In this document: one piece after another, positions 35,251 to 47,819 of the stretch
Layout of the letters: the number at the start of each line of letters is the position of its first letter
How positions within the stretch are numbered: the first letter of the stretch is position 1
Assembly: GCA_028023455.1 (NCBI GenBank)
Contig: JAQFVV010006709.1
Coordinates: 188,001 to 252,000 of the forward strand
DNA length: 64,000 nt
Origin: Epiperipatus broadwayi
Lineage: Eukaryota; Onychophora; Udeonychophora; Euonychophora; Peripatidae
Direction: 5' to 3'
Notes under the pieces: generated by a model
What the model was told of the DNA's origin: nothing
Seen by the model: only the letters and a program-made list of their open reading frames with translations
Databases searched by the model: none
Position numbers and translations under genes: made by a program

Positions 35251-35832
35251 ATGACAGACCTTTGATTCATACCAGTAGCTAATTTCTTTATGGCATTTTC
35301 TAAACTACAGCATTTCAAAAGACTAATTGATAGGTACCAGAAAAAAAGTTTATTTTTTCACCTTGGTGACTTTTATATATTTTTATGTAATTTACAATTA
35401 AATTTAATCCTTTATCCATCAATAATTCACTTATTAAGATTTTTAGTTAATACCTTATCGTTAAGGAAAATAATAATTGCATTATCATTGCTAACATTTC
35501 TATGGCTATTGAGATATAAAGCCACTTTCCAAAACAAACACAATTACTTTGTTTAACAGATTGAGGAATATGGTCAGAAGGAGATATAGTAGAAACTTAA
35601 AAATACCTGGCAAAAAAAGTTAGTGTGACCACAAGAATTGTTTCATTCATTTAGTCTCCCATAGTCTCAGTGAAATGTTGATATGCTATTTTGCAGTTAT
35701 CAATTAAGAACTAGTTCCTATGTAATAAATATAAGTACATTTTTAATATATAAAATATAACATGTTAAGCTCTGTTTTGAATCATATACAGTAAAATCAT
35801 TCTTTAATATATATATATATATATATTATTAT

Positions 35833-36405
35833 GAATTATAAATAATAATGTAGCTTAAACTATGGCACATGTGCTTTACAGATGGAACACTATTTAAATT
35901 GAATCTTTCCTTTCCAAACACAAGATAGTCTTTTTAAAAGATAGAATGGATCACTCTATCTTTTTCACCCAAGCTATATTTATGGGCCGATCTGAAGCAT
36001 TTGGAACTGACCGCATGAAGATTTTGATTAATCACTTTAAATTACTAATCATATGATTTTTATTAATGACGCTTGCGAAATTTTAACAATTTACAATATG
36101 TCATTATTATATGGAACCTTAAACATATGTAAATATTTTATTTATATAGTGCGATGTTTTTATATAAATTATAAATAATAACGTAGCTCTCAGTTCCAAA
36201 TACTTCAGATTGACCCATACATATAGCTTAGGTGAAAAAGATAGAGTGATTCATTCTATCTTTTAAAAAGACTTTATCTTGTGTTTGGAAAGAAGAATAT
36301 TCAGTTTAAATAGTGTTCCATCTGTAAAGCACATGTGCATGGTTTAAGCAACATTATTTATAATTTATATAAAAACTTTGCGCTATATAAATAAAATATT
36401 TATAT
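35833..36405. repeat. second palindrome of family P1
   Basis: The left half (about 35833-36010) and right half (about 36160-36390) are inverted, sharing CACATGTGC, GATAGAATG, CACCCAAGCTATAT and ATTATTTATAATT strings. It is related to, but more diverged than, the palindrome at 2923-3276. The string GCGCTATATAAA follows the right arm in both copies. No coding sequence and no hammerhead core are seen. Confidence 0.75.
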
Positions 36406-36547
36406 ATATTATGGATAATTTATATTAAACAATTCAAAACAAGCAAAACTCTCTATACAGTAGTGCCAACTTGTGCCAACAAGAGCAATCAATGGATGCC
36501 AGAAGGCTTGTGCATAAAATCCCTATCTAGTGCCTACTCATCCAATA

Positions 36548-36589
36548 TCCCCAGACTAGTTTCTGGCTTGTGGCCTTCATCAGTGAGGA
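36548..36589 (-). ncRNA. type I hammerhead ribozyme in inverted F2 copy
   Basis: Read on the minus strand: TCCTCA (stem I), CTGATGA, a GGC-CACAA-GCC stem II bracketed by an A on each side, GAAAC, a TA loop and the GTC triplet, then TGGGGA pairing with TCCTCA (six pairs with one G-U). The opposed A's at the base of stem II replace the usual G-C pair and could lower activity. All invariant core bases are present. Confidence 0.78.
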
Positions 36590-37138
36590 GCCTTGGATAT
36601 GAGAGCACTGCACCTAGATCTTAGGATCTAATGCAACTCTTTAGCAGCCACCTTTTAACTCTACTTAACTATAAAACTATGAGAATGAAATTGAAAACAA
36701 TATTTTCAATAGTCTGGGGATATTGGATGAGTAGGCACTAGATAAAGATTTTATGCACAAGCCTTCTGGCATCCATTCATTCTCTTGTTGGCACAAGATG
36801 GCACTATTGTATGGAGAGTTTTGCTTTGTTTTGAATTGTTTAATAACAATTATGTGCTAGTATAAGATAGTGATCATGTGATGTTTAGTGGTTTAACACC
36901 AATCCTGCCTAATAGGATAGTGGTGTCTATGGTTGTTAAAGAGCCAAAGTTACCAAAATGCATGGGTGCTGAATTGAGTTCAGACCCATATGACTATATA
37001 AGCTATTGAGCTTGCATTGAAAATATTGTGTTTTCAATTTCATTCTCATAGTTTTATAGTTAAGTAGAGTTAAAAGGTGGCTGCTAGAGGGTTGCATTAG
37101 ATCCTAAGATCTAGGTGCAGTGCTCTCAGATCCAAGGT

Positions 37139-37180
37139 TCCTCACTGACGAAGGCCACAAGCCAGAAACTAGTCTGGGGA
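37139..37180 (+). ncRNA. type I hammerhead ribozyme in direct F2 copy
   Basis: TCCTCA (37139-37144), CTGACGA (37145-37151), A, GGC-CACAA-GCC (37153-37163), A, GAAAC (37165-37169), TA, GTC (37172-37174), TGGGGA (37175-37180). Stem I has six pairs; stem III is two pairs with a UA loop. Predicted cleavage follows 37174. This is the same design as the inverted copy, with C for U at the variable core position. Confidence 0.8.
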
Positions 37181-37355
37181 TATTAGATGAGTAGGCACTA
37201 GATAGGGATTTTATGCACAAGCTTTCTGGCATCCATTGATTGCTCTTGTTGGCACAATATGGCACTACTGTATGTTTTGCTTTGTTTTAAATTGTTTAAT
37301 AACAATTATGTGCTAGTATAAGATAGTGATCATGTGATGTTTAGTGGTTTAATAA

Positions 37356-38394
37356 TTTATATTGTTAAAATAATCTTAGAAATCAATTTCCAGTGTAGAT
37401 TAGTACATAAGACAAAAATTCAGCAAAAATACATAACAAAGTTTGTGATGACTAAAACATAAAAATAGGGAACACGTAAAGTCAAATCTGAACAAACTGA
37501 GACAATGGCCGGAGGCGTGTATATGTGAACAATAAAATCAAAACCGTATTCGATTTTAAGATAGATAAATTTAGAAATCCCAGATTAATGCTTCTTAGAG
37601 AAATGATAAATTTATCGAAAATTTAAAAATCAATTTAATGTAAAAAAAAATTAACAGGAATGGTGGTCGCAAATAAAAATATTAAAAAATTGATGAAAAA
37701 GAAAATGTAAAGTCAGTGAAATTGAAATGACAGATGAATATTTAATGATTTCATTAATTTATAATGTATAGTTGCTTTTTAAATAATTTAAATCTTAAAA
37801 ACTCTTGGGCTATCTGTAGATGAAGTTAATATATAAATAAATTTGTTATGTGGATAAAAATGGTACATAATATATAAAGATGCTAGTCCAAGATTAAGTA
37901 CAACAGTTCGTTTATTGGACAATTAAAATTAATATTTTTTTACTTTTTCAATCCAGGCATCTTCCTCTCTTGTGACTGCAACTCTAATATTACGTTTAAG
38001 AACACATCATAACGATTAATACCAACATTAATATACTAACCTGTGCACTATTACTAACAGTTGAATGTAATTGGAAAATTCAAATCAAATTAAATTTTTC
38101 TAAAGACATTAACACTAAATGTTAGATGATGAAAATAGTCCAATATATAAACACAACTAAAATATCATCACAAACCTTCTGAAAAGCATTAATTTTATTT
38201 GTTTGACAATTTTATAATCCCAGTAGATGCCAGGGCAGAAGAGAAACTTCAGATGAAAAAGAAACCGCCATTTTTCTCATTAAAATTAGGCAGTTTTTAG
38301 GTAATATACTTTAAAAGGTTTTATGTATATTTTACATATTAATATTTACCATGGGTATGAAAAGGTCTTACAGGTTTAGTACTCAAGTACTGTA
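37356..38394. other. A+T-rich DNA, no gene seen
   Basis: No recognisable motif. Confidence 0.5.
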
Positions 38395-38720
38395 CTTTAT
38401 TAATCATTCATTAGATTACAGATTATTCACTTAATAAATATTTCTGTAGTGTAATTTTCACTATAACACTCTTACACAAGATAGTGATTGGTTTCTATCC
38501 ACTTGGGTCAATTGATCAATGCTGGTTTCAGCATGAAATGTGCATTTTGGGGATCATGTACTTTATTCACATCTTTTGTTATGTTTCTCCACAAGATATT
38601 AAAAGGGGATAGAAACCAGCCCCACTTTATGTGAGAATGGTGTAGTAAAAATTACATTACAGAAATATTCATTAAATGATTAACCTCTAGGCTAATGAAT
38701 GGCTAATAAAATATTAATAT
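38395..38720. mobile_element. inverted-repeat element with hammerhead-like core (family F5, copy 2)
   Basis: Terminal inverted repeats of roughly 100 bp (TTATTAATCATTCATTAG at the left; the inverse of TGAATGGCTAATAA at the right) flank a centre bounded by GGTTTCTATCC and GGATAGAAACC. The centre holds the hammerhead-like motif. The other copy is at 8879-9247. Confidence 0.7.
38508..38550 (+). ncRNA. decayed hammerhead-like motif (family F5, copy 2)
   Basis: Stem II (ATGCTG...CAGCAT, 38519-38534) is a perfect six-pair hairpin, followed by GAAA (38535-38538) and a short ATG/CAT stem III. The CUGANGA box reads TTGATCA (38512-38518), with two invariant bases changed. Copy 1 at 9031-9071 has the opposite damage. 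Confidence 0.5.
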
Positions 38721-38784
38721 AGTATCATTAAGTGTATACAATGGTCAAATATTCAATATAAAAAAATTATTTCTCCGCAAAGTT

Positions 38785-39640
38785 GTTATAGATATATGCT
38801 TAATATAATAATCTAAATAAAATTGAAACAAATAGCTAATTATATTTACAGTTAGTTAATTATCAACCTGATATTTCATCTCTTATTGAGACTTTTTCAA
38901 GGTATAAAGTTTTATACTTCACATGATCTATTAATTACATTTACTATACCTATTGGACATTATTTTACTTTAACAATATAATTAACATTATACATATAAA
39001 CATATAAATAAATGACAAAATAAAAATACATAAAAAAATTTTTTTCTTAAACTGTTTAAATACCCATACATATATTTTTATATACCTATATAAATGCTCT
39101 ATCCCCTCCCGCCTTTAACAGCTTTCATTCACAATTCTACCATAATTTTTAAATCTTCCAATTATCTAATAATATCCATTTTTCACCTAATTTTTCTGGA
39201 CCTTTAAGTATACTTATACAGCTATCCAATTTTTTTCTGAATGTATAGTTTCATTTACATTAAAAAAGAAATTGGATAAATATAGTCAAAGATCCAGCAA
39301 AATTAGTGGGAAATGGGCATTATTAGATAACTGGAAGGTTTAAAAATTATGGTAGAATTGTGAATTTATAAGGGGGGGGGGATATTTATTTATAGATATT
39401 TATATAGTTTTAAAAAATATTTTTTTATGTATTTCTATTTTATGACATTTATTTTGAAGGTAAAATAATATCCTATGTAGAGTAAATGTAATTAATAGAT
39501 CATTAGATGTATAAAACTTTATATCTTTAAACGGTCCCAATAAGAGATGAAAGCCATATTGATAATTAAATAATTGTAAATATAATCTGTTGTTTGTTTC
39601 AATTTTATTTGATTATTATATCATTAAGTGATTTGTGTCA
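38785..39640. mobile_element. large palindrome (family F4) with decayed hammerhead-like cores
   Basis: Two arms of about 400 bp are inverted around a centre near 39240. Matching strings include TAAATAAAATTGAAACAAA and its inverse, AGATAACTGGAAG, and ATCATTAGATGTATAAAAC. At 38870-38905 (minus) and 39523-39560 (plus) each arm has a hairpin followed by GAAA: (G)GTC(T/C)C-AATAA-GAGAT-GAAA. It is preceded by damaged versions of a CUGANGA-like box. A G10 run lies at 39373-39382. No coding sequence is seen. Confidence 0.75.
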
Positions 39641-42600
39641 AAGTTGTGAGGGCAATTTGACAATTAAATAAACTTAAGTAATTGACTATATTCAAGATTA
39701 CAAAAAGATAAATAAGGTATCTAAATAAAATATACATTAACAAATAAATTAATATACTTAATAGATTGAAAAGAGGATATGAATATCCGTAATCATAAAG
39801 TGCATTTCTGATTAGGTAGTGTTTTTGATTACTCACAGTTAATCCTTATATAATGAATGTGAGATATAAAAGTTTCTAATGTGCATGTTATATAGTTGAT
39901 TTAAGGAAAATCCTCAATAATTTTGAGAATGTAAATTAGTTTTAAAAAGTGAATTTATGTATTGTTATTTTTGATTTTGCCAGTGAAGCTAGACTTTCAG
40001 CCATTTAATGTATTTAAATATAAAAAAAAATTATAAAAGGAAATTTTTCATTAATATAATTTTTTTGTAAATTAACTTTATTAAAGTTTTATAAGTATAT
40101 GCCAATTAACATTGTAAATTGATTCAAATACTTTTAGAAGTCCTGAACATTACTGAAATTCATGTTATTTTAGTATATTAATCTAAACTTGCCTATGGTT
40201 GAAGTCATTTTAAATATTTAACCTAAAAATGTGGTTTTATGTTTAGTAATAAATTAGAGCTAAAAAGTTAGTATTGCCTTTCATATAGTCCTTAGTATCT
40301 CAAATTTTTAGTCTTAAATTAGACAGTAATAGTAATTAGGTCTAAAATTTTAATATCAGAGGTTATATTTATAATAAAGCATTTAGTTTAAATTAGTTAT
40401 CAGAATAGTAGATTCACAAGCTACTATTAAAATTAAATAAAGCTATATTAGTTAACTTAACAGGCAGAAAATTGGTTTATTAGTGTTAAAAGTTTATTTT
40501 CAATTGAAATAAATTCAGTGTACATGTGTTTGTTTGCATTTATTAATTTTAGTTTACACTTTATTTTATAATATTGACTATCATTTTTCAATACTTTTGA
40601 TTTAATTAAAATATTAAATTAAAACATAGAGAACTTCTAACTTATTTATCTAGTTTAGTTATTTAAAATAATTATAAAAGAGTAATGTAATATTTTCTTT
40701 CTCAAAACAATATATTTTATTTCAATGTATTTTATTTTACCATAATAATAATTTTAGTTTCATAATTATTTCAGACAGTATATGTTAATTAAAACATTTG
40801 AAAAATATGTTAATGAGTGTCTATTATTAGCTTAACTCCACAGATACAAAATTAACTTTTAACCCTAAGGTGGGAAAATTAAAAGAAAGTGGATGTTTTT
40901 CCTTCAGTCAAAAAAAATCATATGATTAGGTGTACAAAAGGTCTACACACACACTAGGACTAAACTACATTAACTGACCCACTGAACTACAGAAAATTTT
41001 GAACCACTAAACTTCTGGTAGAAAACAGATATGAAAAGAAAAAAATTCAAAATTTCTCAACTATAAAATTAATTATAAGTTATAATTTTTTAAAATTATT
41101 TATTTTAAAGTAACATGTATCCTTAAAAACCCTTAAATTCAGGTGACCAGTTTTAAACCAAAGTCAATGGAAATCCAAAAGTTAACACTAAAAAGGGAGA
41201 AAAAAAAAGGAAAGAATGAAAATGTCAAACAATTACTCAATGTTGGTTGCTAAAGTAAATTTAATACTAGTACATCGCAGAAATGCCTGTGCATGTAAGA
41301 ACTCATTATTTTCTATCTCATAATTATAATAAACTTTATTATAAACAACACTTCTTATATCCTAGAAATAGTTATTGAAAGCTCATATTTTGGCAATATT
41401 TATTACAGCACGTTAATATTTAAAAATGTATCTTTTACTAGGTTATTTGAGAGAATAATAATTATCAAGAACTTTTGAAATGTTTTATTTTGATATTTTT
41501 GAAAATAATGTTTCAATAAACAGTTTCTCTTGGATAAATTCATTTCAATAAATGAACTATGAATTTGAGAAGAATAAACCATGTATGTTAAAACTAAAGT
41601 GACACTTTTATTGCTCTTAATAATGTGCTAAGAAAAAAAAAAACGTTTTATAGGTCAACTTTATACGTAAAATAAACTGAATGGGAGAAAATGTATTACA
41701 ATTGAAAATTAAATGACATTAATTTAATAAGACTTATTTATCACTTTTTATGACTTATTATAATGCTCAAAATATGAATGTGTAAATTTGCTCTCTCTTT
41801 CTCTCTGTGGAAGGAAACCTTAGATTTAGAAAGAAATACTTGTTTTTGGAACTCTGTATTTGAATATAATTCTTAAAACATGTAATGGAAAAACAGTTTA
41901 ATGCTGTAATATATTTCACAAAATTAAATGGCTATTATTAATGTACTTGCATTCATTAAGGAGACCATATAAAATAATTTTCAATGCTGTGCATCTATTT
42001 TAGATTGCTTTATTACCGACAAACTAATATCTGCTTATAAAATTGCCTTCTAACAAATTGTGAAGCTCCAAGATAAAGAACGTTAATACTTTTAAGTTTT
42101 GGTAAACTTGTTATAATTTAGAATTATAATTTTGTGTATTTATAGTTTATTATTTTCTTATTTTATGTATTCTTGATTAATAAGATTCATGATAGTATTC
42201 AGTTCACATAATATTGAGTGTTTTATTAATGTTATATAATGATTTTAGTATTATATCATTTTAAAAGTATTACTTTGTTCCTTTTAGTAATTTATCTATT
42301 TCAGTGAATACTTATATGTAAGCTATGAAAATGTGCATATTTTTATTTTATTACTTAAGACCATATTTTATTAAGTCAGATTTGACACAAAATAATTATC
42401 TTATCGTTTTTATACATCAATATTGTTTATTAAGAGATTAGAATTGGTTTCTCTTATGCATTGCTATAAGCTTATTTTGCGAATTTGTTTCCAAGGGATG
42501 CGAGCCTTGTCTCTCTGTTGATATTGATTTGGGTAACCAATATATTTTATAGAGATGTTAACCTAGTCTCTATCAATATTTTCCTTTAGTATGTGTTCTT

Positions 42601-43120
42601 ATATTTAATACTTGGCTTGAGGCAATCCTTATTGTCCCTAGTATTGGTGATGGTCCGTTTCCTCTTTTCATACATTTAGAGACAAAATTCTAGCATGTTT
42701 ATTTGCCTTCAGAATGTAGGTGGATATATTGGGTTCATTACATCACTAGGTTCATTACCTTGTTAAACTTTCCCCCTCGGAAGTATCATTTTTATATTCT
42801 AACCATGTATGGTGTATTATATATCTTTATTATTATGGCAATTGATATGGTTCTTTGTTTTTGGAATGTTTTCTTCAGGTGCACTTTTGACTATTCTTAG
42901 TGTAGATAGAGATGGTCCTGATATATAAATCTGTTCTACTGTGCTTTGCCAGGATTATAGAAAATAAAATAATTATTTATTCAAAATTGTACTTCTTAGC
43001 CTAAATAAGCAATATACATCATCATCATCATCCAGTAGCAAGTCATCACTGCATTGGTAAAACATGAATATTTAGATTTACTCAATGTTTGGAATATTAT
43101 CCACATGATAGTATGAAAAA
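39641..43120. other. A+T-rich intergenic DNA
   Basis: About 3.5 kb without a supported gene, RNA or element. The openings in it are short and out of context. The region 42480-42960 is somewhat less A+T-rich but has no motif I recognise. Confidence 0.5.
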
Positions 43121-43124
43121 TGTG

Positions 43125-43440
43125 GAACTTCTTGAAATACCTCATAAGTTAAATAAAAGCTTCATCAGTTAGAAAGCTATAGAACTATTAAAATAATGCA
43201 TAGGTTGGTAAAATTTTACAGATTAAAAAGATATAGAATTTTTGAAATAATGTTTATGTTAATAAAAAAAAACTATCATACAGGAGAGGATAAAACTTGT
43301 GTAATAATGCTTATGTTAATAAAACTTCATCATTTATGAAGGTATAAAAGTTTTGTAACAATAAAACCAATGGTAATTTAAATTTTATTAGTTAAGAAAT
43401 GTGAAACTTCTTATAACAATATCAGTAGTCATAAAGTGTA
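43125..43440. repeat. degenerate tandem repeat, ~60-75 bp units
   Basis: About five diverged units share the theme ACTTCTTG(A/T)AATAATGC, TTATGTTAATAAAA and CTTCATCAGTTA. Units vary by indels, so the array is old. Confidence 0.6.
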
Positions 43441-46400
43441 CATTGGTCCATCAATATAGATAATAATTGGTGAACATTTAATTTATTTTTTTTATATATA
43501 AATTTAAGCTATAAACATTGAAAGTGTATTTCTCTAATGGAGCAAATGCATTGTATTATAATTCAACAGTGCACTTAAATTTTGTAGATTTCCTACAATG
43601 TTATTGTTGTTAAATTGTTTTATTGTAAATAAATGTTATATTTTATTAAGTCTTGTTTTAGAGTATCAATGATGTCTTATTAACACATCATTTATGCAGA
43701 AATATAAATATTGTATAATTCATGATGCAATTATATTTCGTTCTGATTATTCAAGGTACATTCACATAAATTAAAGATAAATTACTTAGTTACAATGATT
43801 TACAGATGTTGAGAATGTATCTAAAGAATAACATATTTATTCTTTTCTTAATATTTTACTGATCATTATAATTATTTAAAATGATTATTTTTATCTAAAT
43901 CTTGAACTGTGGATCTGATCATGGCAATAAGATGGTATAGTAGCTATGACATGTATGTTTATGTATCGATGGGGGGATAATAAAAGAAATTTTATTATGA
44001 GAGATCATATTATAACCTATCTACTCTGTGGTGTATGCAGTAAATATTGAGTTTTTTTACTTTTTAAGTGAGTTGAGGATTCTCCTCTTAAAATTTATTT
44101 TTAATTAGAGTATTTATAATGTTTAATAATTTTTATCATTGTCACTATTACCCATATGGCTCTTTTGATTATTGACACAGATCATATTAACAGAGAATCC
44201 TGAGCTTAGCCTGATGTTTGTTATTAGTTTATACTCAATTTTCGATTATAATAAATTGTACCTATACTCCAACTACATGTTGTCATACACGTGCTATTTA
44301 AAAAATTTTTTGAATTTTAGTTCATGATTTTACTTTGGGGTTGGTTATTGGAATTGCTTATGAATATTTTCTTTAACTTTAGTATAGGTATGTAATATCT
44401 CTAATAAGATTTGGAATGAGATTTTCTCTATATTTAAAAGTGTTCTAAACATATAGAAATTTACAATTTGCTCTCCATTTTATCTTTAGGAAAATAAAAC
44501 AATATTGATTTCCTTGGTAGTTTGAAAATTACTCATGATCTTAGAGAGAATAAAGTGTGTATATTTTTCAATTTAATATTAAAAAACAACATGGATTAAT
44601 AGTAAATGATATTTTGAAATTGAAGAAACAATTTTAACTTATTTTATATTAATTAAAAAAAAACACTATGCAGAAAAATTTGTCATTTTTTTTATTGTCG
44701 ATCAGGAAGCAATTACAATACTTTAATTTTAGAGACCTTATTTCATCAAAATAACTTTATTTATTTATATTTATAATACATTAACAAATGACCGATATAT
44801 TACATTTTTACTTGCATGAGTTTAGCTACTCATATCTGTATGGAAGTTTAGAAATCCACTGTTGACAATAATCATTTAATGTAAGCTACAAAATGAATGT
44901 CTCAAGTGATAACTAACAATGCTCTAAATATTACGTCATTTTAAAAAAATAGAAACAAATTAGAGGAATCTATATTGCCAAGTGGAAGCCCTTTTATTAT
45001 TATTTTTGGATTGTATTCGTATGTATATATTTTATCTACATCAAAAAGGATAGCTATACTTTTAACCAATGTTTTATTGTAAAAGGACATATAACAATGT
45101 GAGTATTCACAAATTGTTTAAAATGAAAATATACAGCATGGATTATTATTAAAAAACAAAGTTGATGTTTACTCTTGAAAACTACAAATTATGAATTGAG
45201 TTTTAAATAACAACTGAAATACATCTCCAATTACATTCTAGAAGTTCATTCTTATTTTCAATAAGGATCATTAAATACCCACTAAGATTTAAAAACAAAT
45301 ACATGCCTATGTTTGGAATGTAATATTAACACTTATGGATAAGACTAATATTGTTGTTGAAGATATCAAAGTATAACTCCGATATACCACTGAATGGATT
45401 ATTCATTTACGATGTTAAAACATTGATTTCTATGCCATAGTCACCATATCTCTGACATCATTTATCAGAAGCAATATATTTTACCTCTGTTGATGAAAGT
45501 CTTTTATTAAACTTGTAACATGATTTCAAAATATAAATATAGCTCATGAGTTATGTTACATATGAAAAAATAAAATGACAATTAATATTAAGAGAAGACT
45601 ATGATAATAACATTGGAAAAATCCTGCAGAAATTAACCTATGTGGTATCTGGTTTCCACCTCCATATATGTTGATAGTATTTAATTTGTGTAGAAGTATG
45701 TGGTACATGACCATTCAAAACGAATTAAAATACCCATTGTTCTACTGATGAAATCAAAATAAATATCTTGAAGTAATTTCAAAATATCATTTAATATTAA
45801 TTTTGCTCTACATTTTTTGGACATCAAAGGAAGTGTATATAAACTCTATTGCCAAATCAAGTGGAATCAAAATTCTGCATCTTAAATATTTCATTGCCAT
45901 AGTAAAATGTCTGATTTTATTTAAAATCCTTCTTATTATATTTATTTGGATAGTAATTTTATGTATATATGCTAGGATAAGACAAATAATTAGATATAGA
46001 CAAAATTACAGAAAACCATAACTAGTTGAAATTGTAAGTGACCATGAAGTAAACCTCATTGGAATAGCTTATTTAGATCTCATACCTTTAGTAACGGATC
46101 ATGATAAGTTAAAGTTTATTTATTAATCTGAATTTTAGCAAGATCAGTTTAAACATAGATCTTCCTCTAATTTTGAAATGAGTATATTGTTCAGCATCAC
46201 TAAGGGTACAAACATGCACAATCAATGTACACTAAATTCCTTTCATAAAATATCTTTACTTCATTTGTTATTTATTTAAACTAAATAACACTGCCATTGT
46301 TACTTACTAAATTCGACATTGTGAGCTTTATTCACTTTATTCCTGTAGGGATAATAATTATAGCTTGTATGTGATGGATATAGGTAAGTGATCTCTGTAG

Positions 46401-47815
46401 TCAAACAAGCTAGGCATTATTATGTATGCTCATCTTATTTCTTAACAGAATTTAGATTCATAATCTATAGTTTAATCCACAAGAGCTAGCATCTTTATTA
46501 TTGCCTCATTCTAGATTGTATTGATATAGACAAGACACTTGAAATCAGGATATAGCTGATTCATCATTTCATTTATTCCATATGGGTACTTTCTGAATTT
46601 TATAATTAATGAGATATAATAGAGTATCTATCTCTGGTGCACTATATATTATCAATTTAGTTACTTTAATATTGACTGATAATAAGGTTTTATCTCAATT
46701 TATTTAATTCTATCTATATGTTAAATAGATATTTTAACCTGAGCATATAATATTGCCTCATCCACAATCTCGTTTATACTCTTACAATATTGAAATGCAA
46801 TATAGGCTCTTATTTGTTATTGCTTTTTACAAGTTCAACAAAATATTTTATCATAAGAAAATAATTATTATAATTATGTTAACTATATATAGAACTATTA
46901 TTTTATCTAATTTATAATATGGATGTAAAACTTGGTCATTCTATAGATGCAATGTAAAAACATTAGAGATGTTTTATTTCTGAATTATCTATAAAAATTT
47001 TAAAAATATAAAAGCATTTTGTATGTCCAAATAAGATTACGCTCTGCTAAGTAATCTGTGCTTTAAAATCATAAATCCTCCCAGTTATCTCAAAATTTAA
47101 AAAATACAAATTCTAATGAATTTCAGAAATTAATATTAGAGTCATGATAGATAAATACATTTTTGTTAGATAGAAATGTTGATTGTAATTAATAATCCTT
47201 GTTATTTACAAACATAAATAAAGTTTCATTTAGTCACTTTTGATTACATTAATTTATTAAAGAAATTATTTCTGTTACTTTACAATTTATTAATTATAAT
47301 ACTATCTATTACATTATAGTTCAATGACCTCACACAGTCACACAACACCTTTGCATTGTAATGGTGCACAGCTACAATCACTACTTACTAATATAATACA
47401 CAATTGTTTTTTTAGATGAAATCTTAATTAAATGAAAATCTTTAAACTTGATAAAATTTTACAATAATTGCATCAAAACATCTAGTATTAATAAAGATTA
47501 TGTTGGAATAACATTATATCAGTCTTCATTACTATTGGATTTTGAAGAAGAAATTAACTACATTCAATTAAAGTGGAAGCTATTTAGTGTTTTTTCACAT
47601 TCACTATATAATCACTTACACATATCAAAATATTTTAATGCACTGCTATATTCCATTTACTGATCAGTCACTTTATTGAAATACTATTAAAGTCTTCACA
47701 GAACAAAATAATGAATCATTCCTGTAAAAAGCACAAAATCTATTTTTAAAACTGCAGTAAAAACATTTACACTTAAATAGATAGTAAAACAGCAATCTTT
47801 AGAATCTCTTGATTA
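43441..47815. other. A+T-rich intergenic DNA
   Basis: No gene seen in 4.4 kb on either strand. The longest openings (for example 45803-46021) are hydrophobic, A+T-driven and lack homology cues. Confidence 0.5.
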
Positions 47816-47819
47816 GAAA

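Larger units (their letters stand above)
36429..37355. mobile_element. Penelope-like pseudo-LTR complex with hammerheads (family F2)
   Basis: The complex has three parts. An inverted partial copy lies at 36429-36711 (minus). A partial direct copy starts at the hammerhead cleavage neighbourhood (about 36712) and runs to about 36885. A further copy at about 36885-37355 holds the unit's left part. The two direct pieces repeat with a period near 463 bp; both end TGATCATGTGATGTTTAGTG. The left part has CTATATAAGC (about 36995-37004), a good TATA box, followed by AGATCTAG and a hammerhead. An inverted partial copy plus tandem direct copies is the classic Penelope 'pseudo-LTR' layout. No reverse transcriptase accompanies it, so it is either an extreme truncation or a non-autonomous retrozyme. 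Relics lie at 59.07 and 25.29 kb. Confidence 0.82.

Noticed and set aside
35807-35826. (AT)n tracts and A/T homopolymers as functional signals
   Set aside because: Ordinary microsatellite content in DNA of this composition.
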